From Rhizobium sp. L51/94 (GTDB lineage Bacteria; Pseudomonadota; Alphaproteobacteria; Rhizobiales; Rhizobiaceae), in assembly GCF_019355555.1 (NCBI RefSeq), contig NZ_CP072142.1:372001-436000 (forward strand): a stretch of DNA of 64,000 bases. Direction: 5' to 3'. Shown here one piece after another: positions 51,740 through 60,725 of the stretch (the stretch's first letter is position 1; each line of letters starts with the position of its first letter). The notes below the pieces were generated by a model. That model was given only the letters and a program-made list of their open reading frames with translations. It was not told the DNA's origin and searched no databases. The position numbers were made by a program, and so were the translations under genes.

Positions 51740-53071
51740 TTAGAAACCGCTGATCAGCTCGATTTTCGAGCCGTCGGAAAAGCGGGAAAGGCGGAAAGCC
51801 GTGGGGTCGACCACTGGCGTTCTGCTGGTAACGATGTCGGCCATCAACTTGCCTGCGGCAGGACCGATGCCGAAGCCATGGCCGGAAAAACCGGTCGCGA
51901 TATGGAAGCCGGGGATTTGATCGACAGCTGAAATCACCGGCACGGCGTCCGGCGTCACATCGATATAACCCGCCCAACGCTGGGCAATCTCTGCCTTTTC
52001 GAATACCGGAAATGCCTTTTTGAGGTTGGCAAGCGCCAGGTCGGACAGTTTGTTGGCGGGCTTCGGGTCGAGTACGCGATTGTATTCGAACGGGCTTGCC
52101 TCATCCATGGACCAGCGATTGGGGATACGCGCCTCGTCGAGGAAGCGCCCGCCCAGCCGGAATTTCAGCGAGCGCCATTCCTTTCCAAAAGCAGGCATGA
52201 AGTCGCGGGCATAGCGGAAGGATTTCGGCACGATATCGACGACGTTCTCATGTCCGGAGGCAATCGTATAGCCGCCATCCTGGCGCTTGCGCACGGCGAA
52301 ACCCTGCGACCAGATTGCCTGCTCCGGCCCACCTTCCAGCGGTTTTGTCCGCAGGACCGAGTTCATCACCTTCAACTGCGGCAGGTCGATGCCGAAATTT
52401 CCGGAAAACAGGCTGGACCAGGCCCCGCCGGCGAGCACCACTGCCGAACAGGCGATCGGGCCACGCTCGGTCACAACGCCCGAGATCCGGCCGCCGGACG
52501 TTTCGATGCCGCGCACTGCGCATTCCGTCAGGATCGTCGCTCCCTTGTCGCGGGCGGCTTCGGCAACTGCGGGGGCTGCGACCTGCGGTTCGGCACGTCC
52601 GTCCGCGGAGGTGTAGAGCGCACCCTTGATGTCCATATCCGCATTTGGGAACATCGCACGGAACTCGCCGGCACTCAGCATCCTGGAATCCAGCTGGTAG
52701 CCTTCGAGGTTACGGTTCCAGCGCTCGTGATCGGCAAACTCCTGATCGCTGGCGCAGGTGAACAGGATGCCGGCGCGTTTGTAGCCGGTCGCACGACCGA
52801 TCCTCTGGTCGAGATTGCTCCACAGCCGCAGGGCTTCCGCCATTAGCGGCACTTCGCGCGGATCTCGCCTGGAAATACGCACCCAGCCCCAGTTGCGGCT
52901 CGACTGCTCGTGACCGATCCCACCTTTTTCACAAAGGGCAACGCGCAGGCCGCGCTCGGCAAGTTCGAGCGCTGTTGATGTGCCGATGATGCCGCCACCG
53001 ATGACGACGATATCGACTTCGGCAGGCAGGTCGGCATCGCCGTGAACGGGAACGACATAGGGTCCGGGCAT
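51740..53071 (-). CDS. FAD-dependent oxidoreductase, DAO family (sarcosine-oxidase-beta-like)
   Basis: 443 aa from ATG 53071, a single base after the SDR stop. The FAD motif is DIVVIGGGIIGTSTALELAERG. It continues with EQSSRNWGWVRISRRDPREVPLMAEALRLW, the run seen in D-amino-acid dehydrogenases and the beta subunit of sarcosine oxidases, and ends with FHIATGFSGHGFGIGPAAGKLMADIV. Expected to oxidise an N-substituted or D-amino acid to an imine, giving oxo acid and amine. It is a different branch from the other FAD oxidase of the cluster. Confidence 0.9.
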   Translation of the reverse strand: MPGPYVVPVHGDADLPAEVDIVVIGGGIIGTSTALELAERGLRVALCEKGGIGHEQSSRNWGWVRISRRDPREVPLMAEALRLWSNLDQRIGRATGYKRAGILFTCASDQEFADHERWNRNLEGYQLDSRMLSAGEFRAMFPNADMDIKGALYTSADGRAEPQVAAPAVAEAARDKGATILTECAVRGIETSGGRISGVVTERGPIACSAVVLAGGAWSSLFSGNFGIDLPQLKVMNSVLRTKPLEGGPEQAIWSQGFAVRKRQDGGYTIASGHENVVDIVPKSFRYARDFMPAFGKEWRSLKFRLGGRFLDEARIPNRWSMDEASPFEYNRVLDPKPANKLSDLALANLKKAFPVFEKAEIAQRWAGYIDVTPDAVPVISAVDQIPGFHIATGFSGHGFGIGPAAGKLMADIVTSRTPVVDPTAFRLSRFSDGSKIELISGF

Positions 53072-53072
53072 T

Positions 53073-53771
53073 TCAGTAGGATTCCTCGAGCTGGCAATTG
53101 ATGTTGAATTCGGCGACGCTGGCTTCGTTTGGCAAGTCCAGCAGCATGGATATGATCCGGGCAAGATCGCGCGGGTCGGTCATCGTTTCGGCGGCGCGGT
53201 CGGTGATACCGAGCGCCATGTCTGTCGCAACGAAACCCGGGCAGACGGCGGTAGCGCGTATACCAAGATCAAAGCCCGCATGGCGGATGCCGTGGGCAAG
53301 GGCAACAGCTGCAAACTTGGAGATCGAATACGAACCGGCGCCGGCCGACTTCACGCGCTTGCCGGACAACGAACCGAGAATGATAACCCTGCCCCGGCCA
53401 CTTTTGCTGAGAGCCGGCCATGCAGCCCGGGCAAGCCGGCGCGGCGCCTTGACATTGACAGCAAGCATCGCGTCGATGTCCACCTCATCGGCCTCTATGA
53501 CCGATTTCGGAACCATGATCCCGGCATTGGCGACGATAGCATCGATGCGGCCGAAACGGTCGACTGCCGCATCGACCCAGGTCTGCTCGGCAGTTTCTTC
53601 AAATGCATCGTAGGTGTGAACATGAACGCGCCGTGGATCGGCCCAGGCAGGCAGCGCCGGCGTGCGCATGCCAAGCGACAGGCGCCATCCCTGCTCATGC
53701 AGAAAAACCGCGACTGCCGCGCCGATGCCACGATTGGCACCCGATATCAACGCTACACGCTCTGCCATCAT
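53073..53771 (-). CDS. SDR-family oxidoreductase
   Basis: 232 aa from ATG 53771. NAD(P) motif SGANRGIG near residue 9-16, NAGIM, and the catalytic Ser-Tyr-Lys set in SLSG ... YSISKFA (Y-x-x-x-K intact). PGFVATDMA completes it. Unlike the SDR at 6435 this one has a full active site. Lies between MarR and DAO genes, spaced 1 bp from the latter, so the three are one operon. It probably handles a carbonyl product of the FAD oxidase. Confidence 0.9.
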   Translation of the reverse strand: MMAERVALISGANRGIGAAVAVFLHEQGWRLSLGMRTPALPAWADPRRVHVHTYDAFEETAEQTWVDAAVDRFGRIDAIVANAGIMVPKSVIEADEVDIDAMLAVNVKAPRRLARAAWPALSKSGRGRVIILGSLSGKRVKSAGAGSYSISKFAAVALAHGIRHAGFDLGIRATAVCPGFVATDMALGITDRAAETMTDPRDLARIISMLLDLPNEASVAEFNINCQLEESY

Positions 53772-53795
53772 GGCATGATCCTTCGAAAACAACGA

Positions 53796-54281
53796 TCAGG
53801 ACAGGCCGGCGATCCGCCGGTAGGTTCTGCGCAGAATGTCCATCAACAGCTGCCGGTCGCCCTCCGGCACGAAGTCGAAGAAGTCCCTGGATTGCCGGGT
53901 AACGATGGCGCGCACCTCGACAGCCAGCTCTGCGCCTCTCTCGGTGATGTAAAGTTCCTGTGCGCGGTTGTCGTCTACCGACGTCTCGCGGGTCAGAAGC
54001 CCCTGGCTTTCCATCTGCTCGACAAGGCGGCCCATGGCGGAACGATCCTTAAGAATGAGTTGGGCGATCACAGACGGGCGAATTCCCGGATGACTGTCGA
54101 CCATGAGCAAGGTAGTGATCTTTCCGGTCCCCTTGGCGACATCGTATCCCTCAAGGCGCTCATCCAGATCGCGCGAGACTGCGATATTGACCGTGCGGAT
54201 GTAGAAGCTCAGCGTATCTTCCAGCACATCAAGATCGATGTCCTCAAGCGAAACGGGTGGCGTCTTTCTTCGTTCTGGCAC
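53796..54281 (-). CDS. MarR-family transcriptional regulator
   Basis: 161 aa from GTG 54281, preceded by GAGG; a TTG at 54296 gives 166 aa. Dimerisation helices flank a winged helix: IRPSVIAQLILKDRSAMGRLVEQMESQGLLTRETSVDDNRAQELYITERG, with the wing D-D-N-R typical of MarR. First gene of the minus-strand MarR-SDR-FAD operon, probably autoregulated and controlling the nearby catabolic genes in response to a small ligand. Confidence 0.9.
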   Translation of the reverse strand: MPERRKTPPVSLEDIDLDVLEDTLSFYIRTVNIAVSRDLDERLEGYDVAKGTGKITTLLMVDSHPGIRPSVIAQLILKDRSAMGRLVEQMESQGLLTRETSVDDNRAQELYITERGAELAVEVRAIVTRQSRDFFDFVPEGDRQLLMDILRRTYRRIAGLS

Positions 54282-54506
54282 AGTCGAAAGCCTCAAAAAA
54301 GCAAAGCGATACCAAGCTATCCTTTCTGATAAGGTTAGCTATTACGATCTCGGAACGAGAGACATAGGAGTAGTCTTCCAAGGTCATGATTTGCCAGATA
54401 GTGGATAATTGCAACTATTTTCTGATGAGTTCGCCGATATTTTATTCACCGTTATGAATTGCCCGTTTATTGGGCGGATACGCATATTCATATGAGGCAA
54501 AACGAC
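54282..54506. other. AT-rich promoter region of the MarR operon
   Basis: Contains no ORF. AT-rich bases at 54310-54480 (for example around TTTTCTGATG and TTTATTCACC) are a plausible place for the minus-strand MarR promoter. No operator palindrome was pinned down. Confidence 0.4.
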
Positions 54507-54538
54507 AAAAAGCCGCCCTGACACGGGTTCAGGGCGGC
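54507..54538 (-). terminator. rho-independent terminator of the double-ATPase gene
   Basis: Perfect 10-bp stem GCCGCCCTGA (54512-54521) with TCAGGGCGGC (54529-54538), loop of 7, followed on the minus strand by a T-run (54507-54511). It lies 30 bp beyond the stop of the minus-strand ATPase gene and isolates it from the MarR operon. Confidence 0.9.
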
Positions 54539-54568
54539 CACGCTATACGGGATCAGTTTATGGGCGCC

Positions 54569-56212
54569 TCAGGCGGCCGGCTCCCACTCGGCACCGGGGA
54601 TCGCCGCGACAAGCTTGCGGGTATAATCGTGGCCCGGCGCGCGGAAAATCTGCGAGGGTGGCCCATACTCGACGATTTCCCCCCGGTACATGACGGCGAC
54701 CTCGTCGCAGATCAGGCTCGCGACCCTCAGATCATGGGTGATGAAAATCATTGCCACCTTTGTCTCTTTCTGGATTCGCGTCAGCAACTCGAGAATCTGC
54801 GCCTGGATCGACGCGTCGAGGGCCGACACCGCTTCATCGGCCACCAACAGCACAGGGTCGAACATCAGCGCCCTGGCGATGCCGATCCGCTGCCGCTGGC
54901 CGCCGGAAAATTCATGCGGAAACCTGTCATAGGCACCCTCGTCCAACCCGACGAGCTTCAACGTTCGAAGCGCCTTGGCCTTCGCCTCCGAGATGGACAT
55001 CCCATGCGCCACGGGCCCGACGGTCAGGACCCTGCCGATGGTATGACGCGGATTGAGGGAGGCAAACGGATCCTGGAAGATCATCTGGATATAGGGTCGG
55101 ATCGATCGGAATGCGTCGTTCGACATCGGTGCGATATCGCGACCGTCGAACAGGATCTGGCCGCTATCCGAATTCATAAGCTTCACCAGAACCCGGCCGA
55201 GCGACGACTTTCCGGAACCGGATTCGCCGACGATGCCGAGGGTTCGCGCCTTGCGGATCGAAAAACTGACATCGTTGACGGCGCGCACAGTTCGACCCTT
55301 GGTAAAGAACCCGCCGGACGTGTGGTAGGTCTTACTGAGATGAGATACCTCAAGCACGACGGGCGTATCCGCTGCTCCCTGCCGATCCTGCGCGGTCATG
55401 CGCGGAACGGCGGCAATGAGGCGTTTCGTGTAGGGATGCTCGGGCGCGTTCAAGACGATATCGGCAGGCCCCTGCTCCACAAGATGTCCTTTCTCCATGA
55501 CGATCACCCGATCGGCAATCTCCGCGACGACGCCGAAATCATGGGTGATGAACATCACGCTCATGTTCTTCCGACGCTGGATCTTGCGGATCAATTCGAG
55601 AATTTGCGCCTGGGTCGTGACATCCAGCGCCGTTGTCGGCTCGTCGGCGATCAAGACATCGGGATCAAGCGCGAGCGCCATGGCGATCATCACACGCTGA
55701 CGCTGTCCGCCGGAGAGACGGAACGGATACTGATGCTGAAGCAGGCCTGGGTCGGGAAGACCAACCTCGTCGAGAAGACCGAGAACCTTGGCAGCACGGC
55801 TTTCCGGCGTCCCCACCTTGTGCGCTTCCATCACCTCGGCGATCTGATCGCCGATCGTCATCAGCGGATTGAGGGCCGAAAGCGGATCTTGAAAAATGAT
55901 CGAGACGGCGCGGCCGCGCAACGCCCGCAAAGTCTTTTCATCCGCCTGGATCAGGTCCCGCCCCTTGAACCAGATGCTGCCATGCGTGACGGTGATGGCC
56001 GGTGACAACAGCCCCATGATTGCATTGGCCGTCACCGACTTTCCTGACCCGGACTCGCCGATGATGCAGAGAATTTCCCCCGATCTCAGATCGAAGGAAA
56101 TGTCACTCACCGCATGCGGGCGCTCCATGTTCTTCGGAAGACTGACGGTCAGTTGCCGGACGGACAGAGCAACATCTCCGCCAGCTTCCAGTGGCATAGT
56201 TTCAGTCTGCAT
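54569..56212 (-). CDS. fused oligopeptide ABC ATPase, two nucleotide-binding domains (DppD-DppF-like)
   Basis: 547 aa carrying both ATPase domains in one chain, as in GsiA/YejF. First domain: Walker A GESGSGKSV, LSGGQRQRVMIAMALA, Walker B VLIADEPTTALD. Second: GESGSGKSS, FSGGQRQRIGIARAL, LLVADEAVSALD; here the usual DEP is DEA. Helps energise the DppB/DppC permease pair encoded in the same direction 5 kb downstream, separated by the MarR operon. Its own terminator and the divergent LysR gene bound it. Confidence 0.93.
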   Translation of the reverse strand: MQTETMPLEAGGDVALSVRQLTVSLPKNMERPHAVSDISFDLRSGEILCIIGESGSGKSVTANAIMGLLSPAITVTHGSIWFKGRDLIQADEKTLRALRGRAVSIIFQDPLSALNPLMTIGDQIAEVMEAHKVGTPESRAAKVLGLLDEVGLPDPGLLQHQYPFRLSGGQRQRVMIAMALALDPDVLIADEPTTALDVTTQAQILELIRKIQRRKNMSVMFITHDFGVVAEIADRVIVMEKGHLVEQGPADIVLNAPEHPYTKRLIAAVPRMTAQDRQGAADTPVVLEVSHLSKTYHTSGGFFTKGRTVRAVNDVSFSIRKARTLGIVGESGSGKSSLGRVLVKLMNSDSGQILFDGRDIAPMSNDAFRSIRPYIQMIFQDPFASLNPRHTIGRVLTVGPVAHGMSISEAKAKALRTLKLVGLDEGAYDRFPHEFSGGQRQRIGIARALMFDPVLLVADEAVSALDASIQAQILELLTRIQKETKVAMIFITHDLRVASLICDEVAVMYRGEIVEYGPPSQIFRAPGHDYTRKLVAAIPGAEWEPAA

Positions 56213-56548
56213 GATGGCGGGCCCTTTCCGATTTTCGCGAAGGCTTGGGGTTATGCAAGAATGATGCCGAATATCGGGAGTTTCCGTGCGGGCGAATGCC
56301 GAAGCACCCTTGTTGATGATACTACGGCTGGGACAATCGGATGAGCGGACCGCATTTCTAACTCTAAAAACTGAAGTGAACCGTATCGTCTCACCCGGTC
56401 AGTGGGATCGGCGTTACGTCGGATAATGGTCTGCAGCATCAATATCGAAGACGATGCGGCGAACGTCTCGCCAGGTTGCGGCACACGGCTTGGCATAAAA
56501 CATGCTTCTCACCAGCCTGTCACATTCCAAATGGGAAGAAGGCTAGTC
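56213..56548. promoter_or_regulatory. divergent control region between ATPase and LysR genes
   Basis: 336 bp with no credible gene. LysR-type regulators usually bind such divergent regions, so it may carry a site for the regulator encoded to the right. A GGAAGAAGG ribosome site lies just before the LysR ATG at 56549. No T-N11-A box could be singled out. Confidence 0.45.
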
Positions 56549-57541
56549 ATGACGCGACAGGCAAACGGTATGATGGATGTGCGCCTGATGAGGACGCTGT
56601 TGACCTTGTTGACGGAATGCAGTGTCTCTCGAACGGCCGATATTCTGGGCCAGGCTCAGCCAACGGTAAGTTTAACTCTGAAAAGGCTGCGGGAAATGCT
56701 GGACGACCCGCTGCTGGTGAGGTCTGGCAGCACACTTGTGCCGACGGAACGGGGCCTTGCGCTGAAGCAGACGTTGCGCGACATTCTCGGCCAGATCGAC
56801 GCTCATCTTTCTCCAGATGCAACCTTCGACCCGAAAACCGCAGCGCGGAACTTCCGCATCATTGCCGATAATTGCCTTGGAGCAGTGTTTCTGCCTCAAC
56901 TCGTCGGCAGAATTGCGCAAAAGGCGCCCAATGTGGGTGTCGATGCATCTCATATGCCGAGCTACGAGGATCTGATAAGCCAGTTGGCAGACGGCTCCAT
57001 CGACGCGGTCATTGGCAACTGGCCACACCCGCCAGAATACCTGCGGATGTCCCCGTTGCTGACGACCGACATCGTCTGCGTCTTCCGCCCAAGCCACCGG
57101 CTTGCCAGCCAGCACAAGCCGATCACCATGGACGAGTTTCTGAAAGAGAAGCATCTGTCGCCGACATCGGACAAACGTGCGCATCTCAGCCCGATCGACG
57201 GCCGGCTGATAGAACTCGGCCTGAAGCGCAATATAGCCGTCTCGGTTCCCGAATATGCGATCACACCTTACGTGCTGACCCAATCCGACCTTGTCTTTAC
57301 CACGGGTCGTATTTTTGCCGAGCAGATCGCCCAGTCGTTTCCGTTGGTCGTCAGGGAGGCTCCAAGGGACCTCGGGCAGATGCAGTTCTATATGCTGTGG
57401 CACGAGTGCAAGCATCAGTCGCCCGATCACCTCTGGCTGAGACAGATGATCAAGTCGGTTGCAGCCGACATTCGCGCCTGCGATCCGACGGGCCCCTTGT
57501 CACCCAAAGCCCTTCTTCCTCACGCATCGCTCTACAATTGA
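56549..57541 (+). CDS. LysR-family transcriptional regulator
   Basis: 330 aa from ATG 56549. The N-terminal winged helix is LMRTLLTLLTECSVSRTADILGQAQPTVSLTLKRLREMLDDPLLVRSGSTLVPTERG (residues about 10-66), and the C-terminal type-2 periplasmic-like effector domain has IDAVIGNWPHPPEYLRMSPLLTTDIVCVFRPSHRL. Frames upstream to 56402 lack a ribosome site. Lies 138 bp before the polyamine-type ABC operon in the same direction and divergent from the double ATPase; it most likely controls one or both. Confidence 0.92.
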   Translation: MTRQANGMMDVRLMRTLLTLLTECSVSRTADILGQAQPTVSLTLKRLREMLDDPLLVRSGSTLVPTERGLALKQTLRDILGQIDAHLSPDATFDPKTAARNFRIIADNCLGAVFLPQLVGRIAQKAPNVGVDASHMPSYEDLISQLADGSIDAVIGNWPHPPEYLRMSPLLTTDIVCVFRPSHRLASQHKPITMDEFLKEKHLSPTSDKRAHLSPIDGRLIELGLKRNIAVSVPEYAITPYVLTQSDLVFTTGRIFAEQIAQSFPLVVREAPRDLGQMQFYMLWHECKHQSPDHLWLRQMIKSVAADIRACDPTGPLSPKALLPHASLYN

Positions 57542-57679
57542 AAGGACCGCTTCCGTTCAGAATGTCCGGCCGCACAAAACTGGCAAAGCGCAATATAGTC
57601 TATTGTGTATCGGTTATAGGCTTTCCTGACCAAACAGACCACACTCCTCTCAGTTTCCTCGCAACGAGATGAGAGCACG

Positions 57680-58762
57680 ATGGCAGGTTCAGGAATTACC
57701 CGACGTGAAATACTTGCAGGTATCGCCGCTGGCGCGGCGGCAGGAACTTTCGGCTCGTTGAGCAGCGCGCGGGCTGCCGTGTCGGAGATGGTCTGGGCAA
57801 CCTGGGATTCCAACGGCCATCCTGAATACATCGCAGCCTTCGAAGCGCAGACCGGTGTCAAGGTAAAGTTGTCCTATCTCTCCAGCGAAGACGCGCAGTT
57901 TGCGGCGCTGAAAACCGGCACTGCCTCGGATTGGGATATGATCAACCCATCGCTGAACGGAAGCTGGCGCTATATCAAAGCGGGGCTGCTCGAACAAATC
58001 GACATGGCCAAGATCCCCAACTCCGCCAAGATGTACGATGTCTTCAAGACCACACCCAAGGTCCTCGATGCCTCCGGCAAGCAGTTTGCAGTTCCCTACC
58101 TCTGGGGTCTAAACCCGATCGTCTACCGCAAGGACAAATTCGAAAGCGAGCCAGACTACACGACGCTTTTCAACGAAAAGTACAAGGGCCAGCTCGCCAT
58201 GCGCGACTATGCGCTGGAATCGATCGGTATCGCGGGCCTGGTTGCCGGCATCCCGCGCGACAAGGTGTTTTTCATGGAGACCAAGGAGCTTGCGGAAGCC
58301 AAGAAGCTGCTGATTGCCCAAAAGCCGCTACTACGGACTTACTGGCAGACGATCGGAGATCTCACCAACCTGTTCGCCACGGGCGAGGTTTCCTGCGCAT
58401 TTTCATGGCGTGTTCCCTACGATACCCTGAAGGACAAGTTGCCGTTGGGCATGGCAAAGCCCAAGGCTGGCATCATGGGATGGTGCGACTGCTTTGCCAT
58501 GCCGGCGACCCTGTCTCCCGAAAAGACGGAGATCGGCTACAAGTTCATCGATTATTTGCTCGGTCCGGAATTCGCAACGCAGATCGCCAAGATCGGCAAT
58601 TACGCCACGACCTCCTCCGTCATCCGTGACACCTTGTCCAAGGAACAGCAGGAAGCGATCTTCGTAGACGACATGGACGTGATGAAGTCCTTCATGTGGC
58701 CGGTTGCCCCTGAGAATTACTCAGAGTGGCTGAAGGTCTGGAATGAAGTCAAGGCAAGCTGA
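57680..58762 (+). CDS. polyamine-type ABC substrate-binding protein (PotD/PotF-like)
   Basis: 360-aa periplasmic protein with a twin-arginine-like signal (ITRREILAGIAAGAAAG). The class-1 binding fold shows VWATWDSNGHPEYIAAFEAQTGVKVKLSYLSSEDAQFAALKTG, WDMINPSLNG and the hinge LGPEFATQIAKIGNYATTSS, as in spermidine/putrescine-binding proteins. First gene of a six-gene plus-strand operon with almost no gaps. Polyamine-family proteins also bind other amines and amino-acid derivatives. Confidence 0.92.
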   Translation: MAGSGITRREILAGIAAGAAAGTFGSLSSARAAVSEMVWATWDSNGHPEYIAAFEAQTGVKVKLSYLSSEDAQFAALKTGTASDWDMINPSLNGSWRYIKAGLLEQIDMAKIPNSAKMYDVFKTTPKVLDASGKQFAVPYLWGLNPIVYRKDKFESEPDYTTLFNEKYKGQLAMRDYALESIGIAGLVAGIPRDKVFFMETKELAEAKKLLIAQKPLLRTYWQTIGDLTNLFATGEVSCAFSWRVPYDTLKDKLPLGMAKPKAGIMGWCDCFAMPATLSPEKTEIGYKFIDYLLGPEFATQIAKIGNYATTSSVIRDTLSKEQQEAIFVDDMDVMKSFMWPVAPENYSEWLKVWNEVKAS

Positions 58763-58764
58763 TC

Positions 58765-59847
58765 ATGGTGAATACGCCTGACAGGGCGCCTGATCTGCTG
58801 GGAGCGGGGTTGTTGCTCTCGGCCCGCGGCCTGACCAAGACTTACGGCAGGCAGCGGGTGGTCGATGGCATCGATCTCGACATCCCGGAAAGGGCGTTCA
58901 CCACCTTCCTCGGCCCTTCCGGTTGCGGCAAAACGACAATCCTGCGGATGATTGCAGGTTTCGAGAAGCCGGATGCAGGTTCCATCGTGCTGGATGGCAG
59001 GTCGCTTTCCGGCGTGCCGCCGGAGCGGCGCCCGGTCAACACGGTCTTCCAGAGTTACGCCTTGTTTCCGCATCTGACGGTATTCGGAAACGTGGCCTTC
59101 TCGCTGACGCTGCGTCGAAGCAATATCGATGTGGCAGCCCGCGTGAAACGCGCTCTTGACGCCGTCCACATGGCAGAATTTGCGGACCGATATCCGCACC
59201 AGCTTTCGGGTGGCCAGCAGCAGCGGGTCGCCGTGGCGCGGGCCATCATTGCCGAACCTCACCTGCTTCTCCTCGACGAACCCCTGTCGGCGCTGGACAA
59301 GAAGATGCGCGGACATCTCCAGATCGAGCTGAAAGACCTGCAGCGGCGCCTCGGCATCGCCTTTGTCTATGTCACCCACGATCAGGAGGAGGCGTTTGCG
59401 CTCTCCGATATCGTCGTCGTGATGAACAAGGGCCGCATCGTTCAGAAGGCACCACCGTTGACGATCTACACCCGCCCAGCAAACGCATTCGTTGCTGACT
59501 TCATCGGCGCAGCGACACTTGTTCCCGGCGAGATCGTCGGGAACGGTTCAGTTCCCGGATCGGCCGCGATCAGCACGGCGATCGGTGTTTTCGAATGTCC
59601 GGCAATCGATGGCCTGTCGCAGGGCGACACGGCAATTCTGGCGATCAGGCCGGAGCACGTCCTTGTCGGCGCAGACGGGTTGAGCGCGACCATCCAGCAC
59701 GTGGTCTTCAAGGGTGACCGATACCTCGTCGAAGCCATCGTGAACGGCGTTGCGGTGCGATACATGGCCGATCACCCGATGATGCCGGGAGCCGATGTCG
59801 CCCTGGTCATCGATCGGCAGCGCGCCTTCATCACGAGGATCGACTGA
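58765..59847 (+). CDS. polyamine-type ABC ATPase (PotA-like)
   Basis: 360 aa. Walker A GPSGCGKTT (50-58), Q-loop FQSYALFPH, signature LSGGQQQRVAVARA, Walker B LLLLDEPLSALD and the switch histidine in VTHDQEEAF. The C-terminal TOBE domain has FVADFIGAATLVPGEIV and IRPEHVLV. Starts 2 bp after the binding-protein stop and its stop overlaps the permease start. Confidence 0.95.
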   Translation: MVNTPDRAPDLLGAGLLLSARGLTKTYGRQRVVDGIDLDIPERAFTTFLGPSGCGKTTILRMIAGFEKPDAGSIVLDGRSLSGVPPERRPVNTVFQSYALFPHLTVFGNVAFSLTLRRSNIDVAARVKRALDAVHMAEFADRYPHQLSGGQQQRVAVARAIIAEPHLLLLDEPLSALDKKMRGHLQIELKDLQRRLGIAFVYVTHDQEEAFALSDIVVVMNKGRIVQKAPPLTIYTRPANAFVADFIGAATLVPGEIVGNGSVPGSAAISTAIGVFECPAIDGLSQGDTAILAIRPEHVLVGADGLSATIQHVVFKGDRYLVEAIVNGVAVRYMADHPMMPGADVALVIDRQRAFITRID

Positions 59848-60725
59848 TGGATCCGGTATTTCATCGGGCGCAGCTTGCCGTGCCGGTCGCCTGCCTCTTG
59901 ATCGTTGGATGCATTTTGCCGCTCGCCTTGCTGGCGGTGTTCAGCGTCTTCGAGGTGGATCTCGATGCTTTCACGCTCGTTCCGGCCTTTTCCGGGAAAA
60001 GCTGGGCGCAGATGTTTAGCAATCCGGTCTTTGCGTTTCTGATCGGCAAGGCTGTTGTCTCAGGCGCAGGCACCGCCGTGCTGGCCGCCACTGTCGGCTA
60101 CCCGATCGCTATTTCGATGACGCGCCTCCCGGTTCTCTGGAAAGGGATCGGTAGCATCGTTCTTCTGACGCCGCTTTATACCGGCGAAATTGTCCGCATT
60201 TATGCCTGGCGGGTTGTTCTCGGCTCGGAAGGCCTGATCAACGCCGCTCTGCAATGGGTCGGCATTATCCGTGAACCGTTGAAGTTCCTGTTGTTTACAC
60301 CGTTCACCACGCATCTTGTGCTGCTCTACAACAACCTGCCCTTCATGGTGCTGGCAATCTGGATTTCGGCTGAACTGATCGACCATCGCCTGATAGAAGC
60401 GGCAAGGGATCTGGGTGCCCGCCCTCTGGACGCGTTTTTCAAGGTTATCCTTCCCCTGACGACGCCCGGACTGGCTGTCGGCGTGTTTACCGTCTTTGCA
60501 CTTGCCGCAGGTGACATGATGACGCCAAGTCTTCTCGGGGGAACGTCTGGTGCTACTCCGATGGCCATGATCGACAATTTGTTCGGAACCGCCTTCGACT
60601 GGCCGCTGGCATCGGCGCTATCCCTCAGCCTTCTCATCGTTCTTTTCGTGCTTGCCAGCGGCTTTTTAACAATCCTTCTGCGGGTTAGTGGCGCCAAGGC
60701 AGTGTTTCGATGGGGTGCAAGATGA
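59847..60725 (+). CDS. polyamine-type ABC permease 1 (PotB-like)
   Basis: 292-aa inner-membrane permease with six spans. The EAA loop is EAARDLGARPLDAFFKVILPLTTPGLAVG, and ALAAGDMMTPSLLGGTSGATPMAMIDNLFGTAFDWPLASALSL is the typical PotB C-terminal segment. Its start overlaps the ATPase stop and its end the next permease (ATGA). Confidence 0.94.
   Translation: MDPVFHRAQLAVPVACLLIVGCILPLALLAVFSVFEVDLDAFTLVPAFSGKSWAQMFSNPVFAFLIGKAVVSGAGTAVLAATVGYPIAISMTRLPVLWKGIGSIVLLTPLYTGEIVRIYAWRVVLGSEGLINAALQWVGIIREPLKFLLFTPFTTHLVLLYNNLPFMVLAIWISAELIDHRLIEAARDLGARPLDAFFKVILPLTTPGLAVGVFTVFALAAGDMMTPSLLGGTSGATPMAMIDNLFGTAFDWPLASALSLSLLIVLFVLASGFLTILLRVSGAKAVFRWGAR

Noticed and set aside
54470..56005. 511-aa plus-strand ORF over the double ATPase
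   Set aside because: Antisense shadow of a GC-rich gene; low-complexity Arg/Asp/His composition and no domain.
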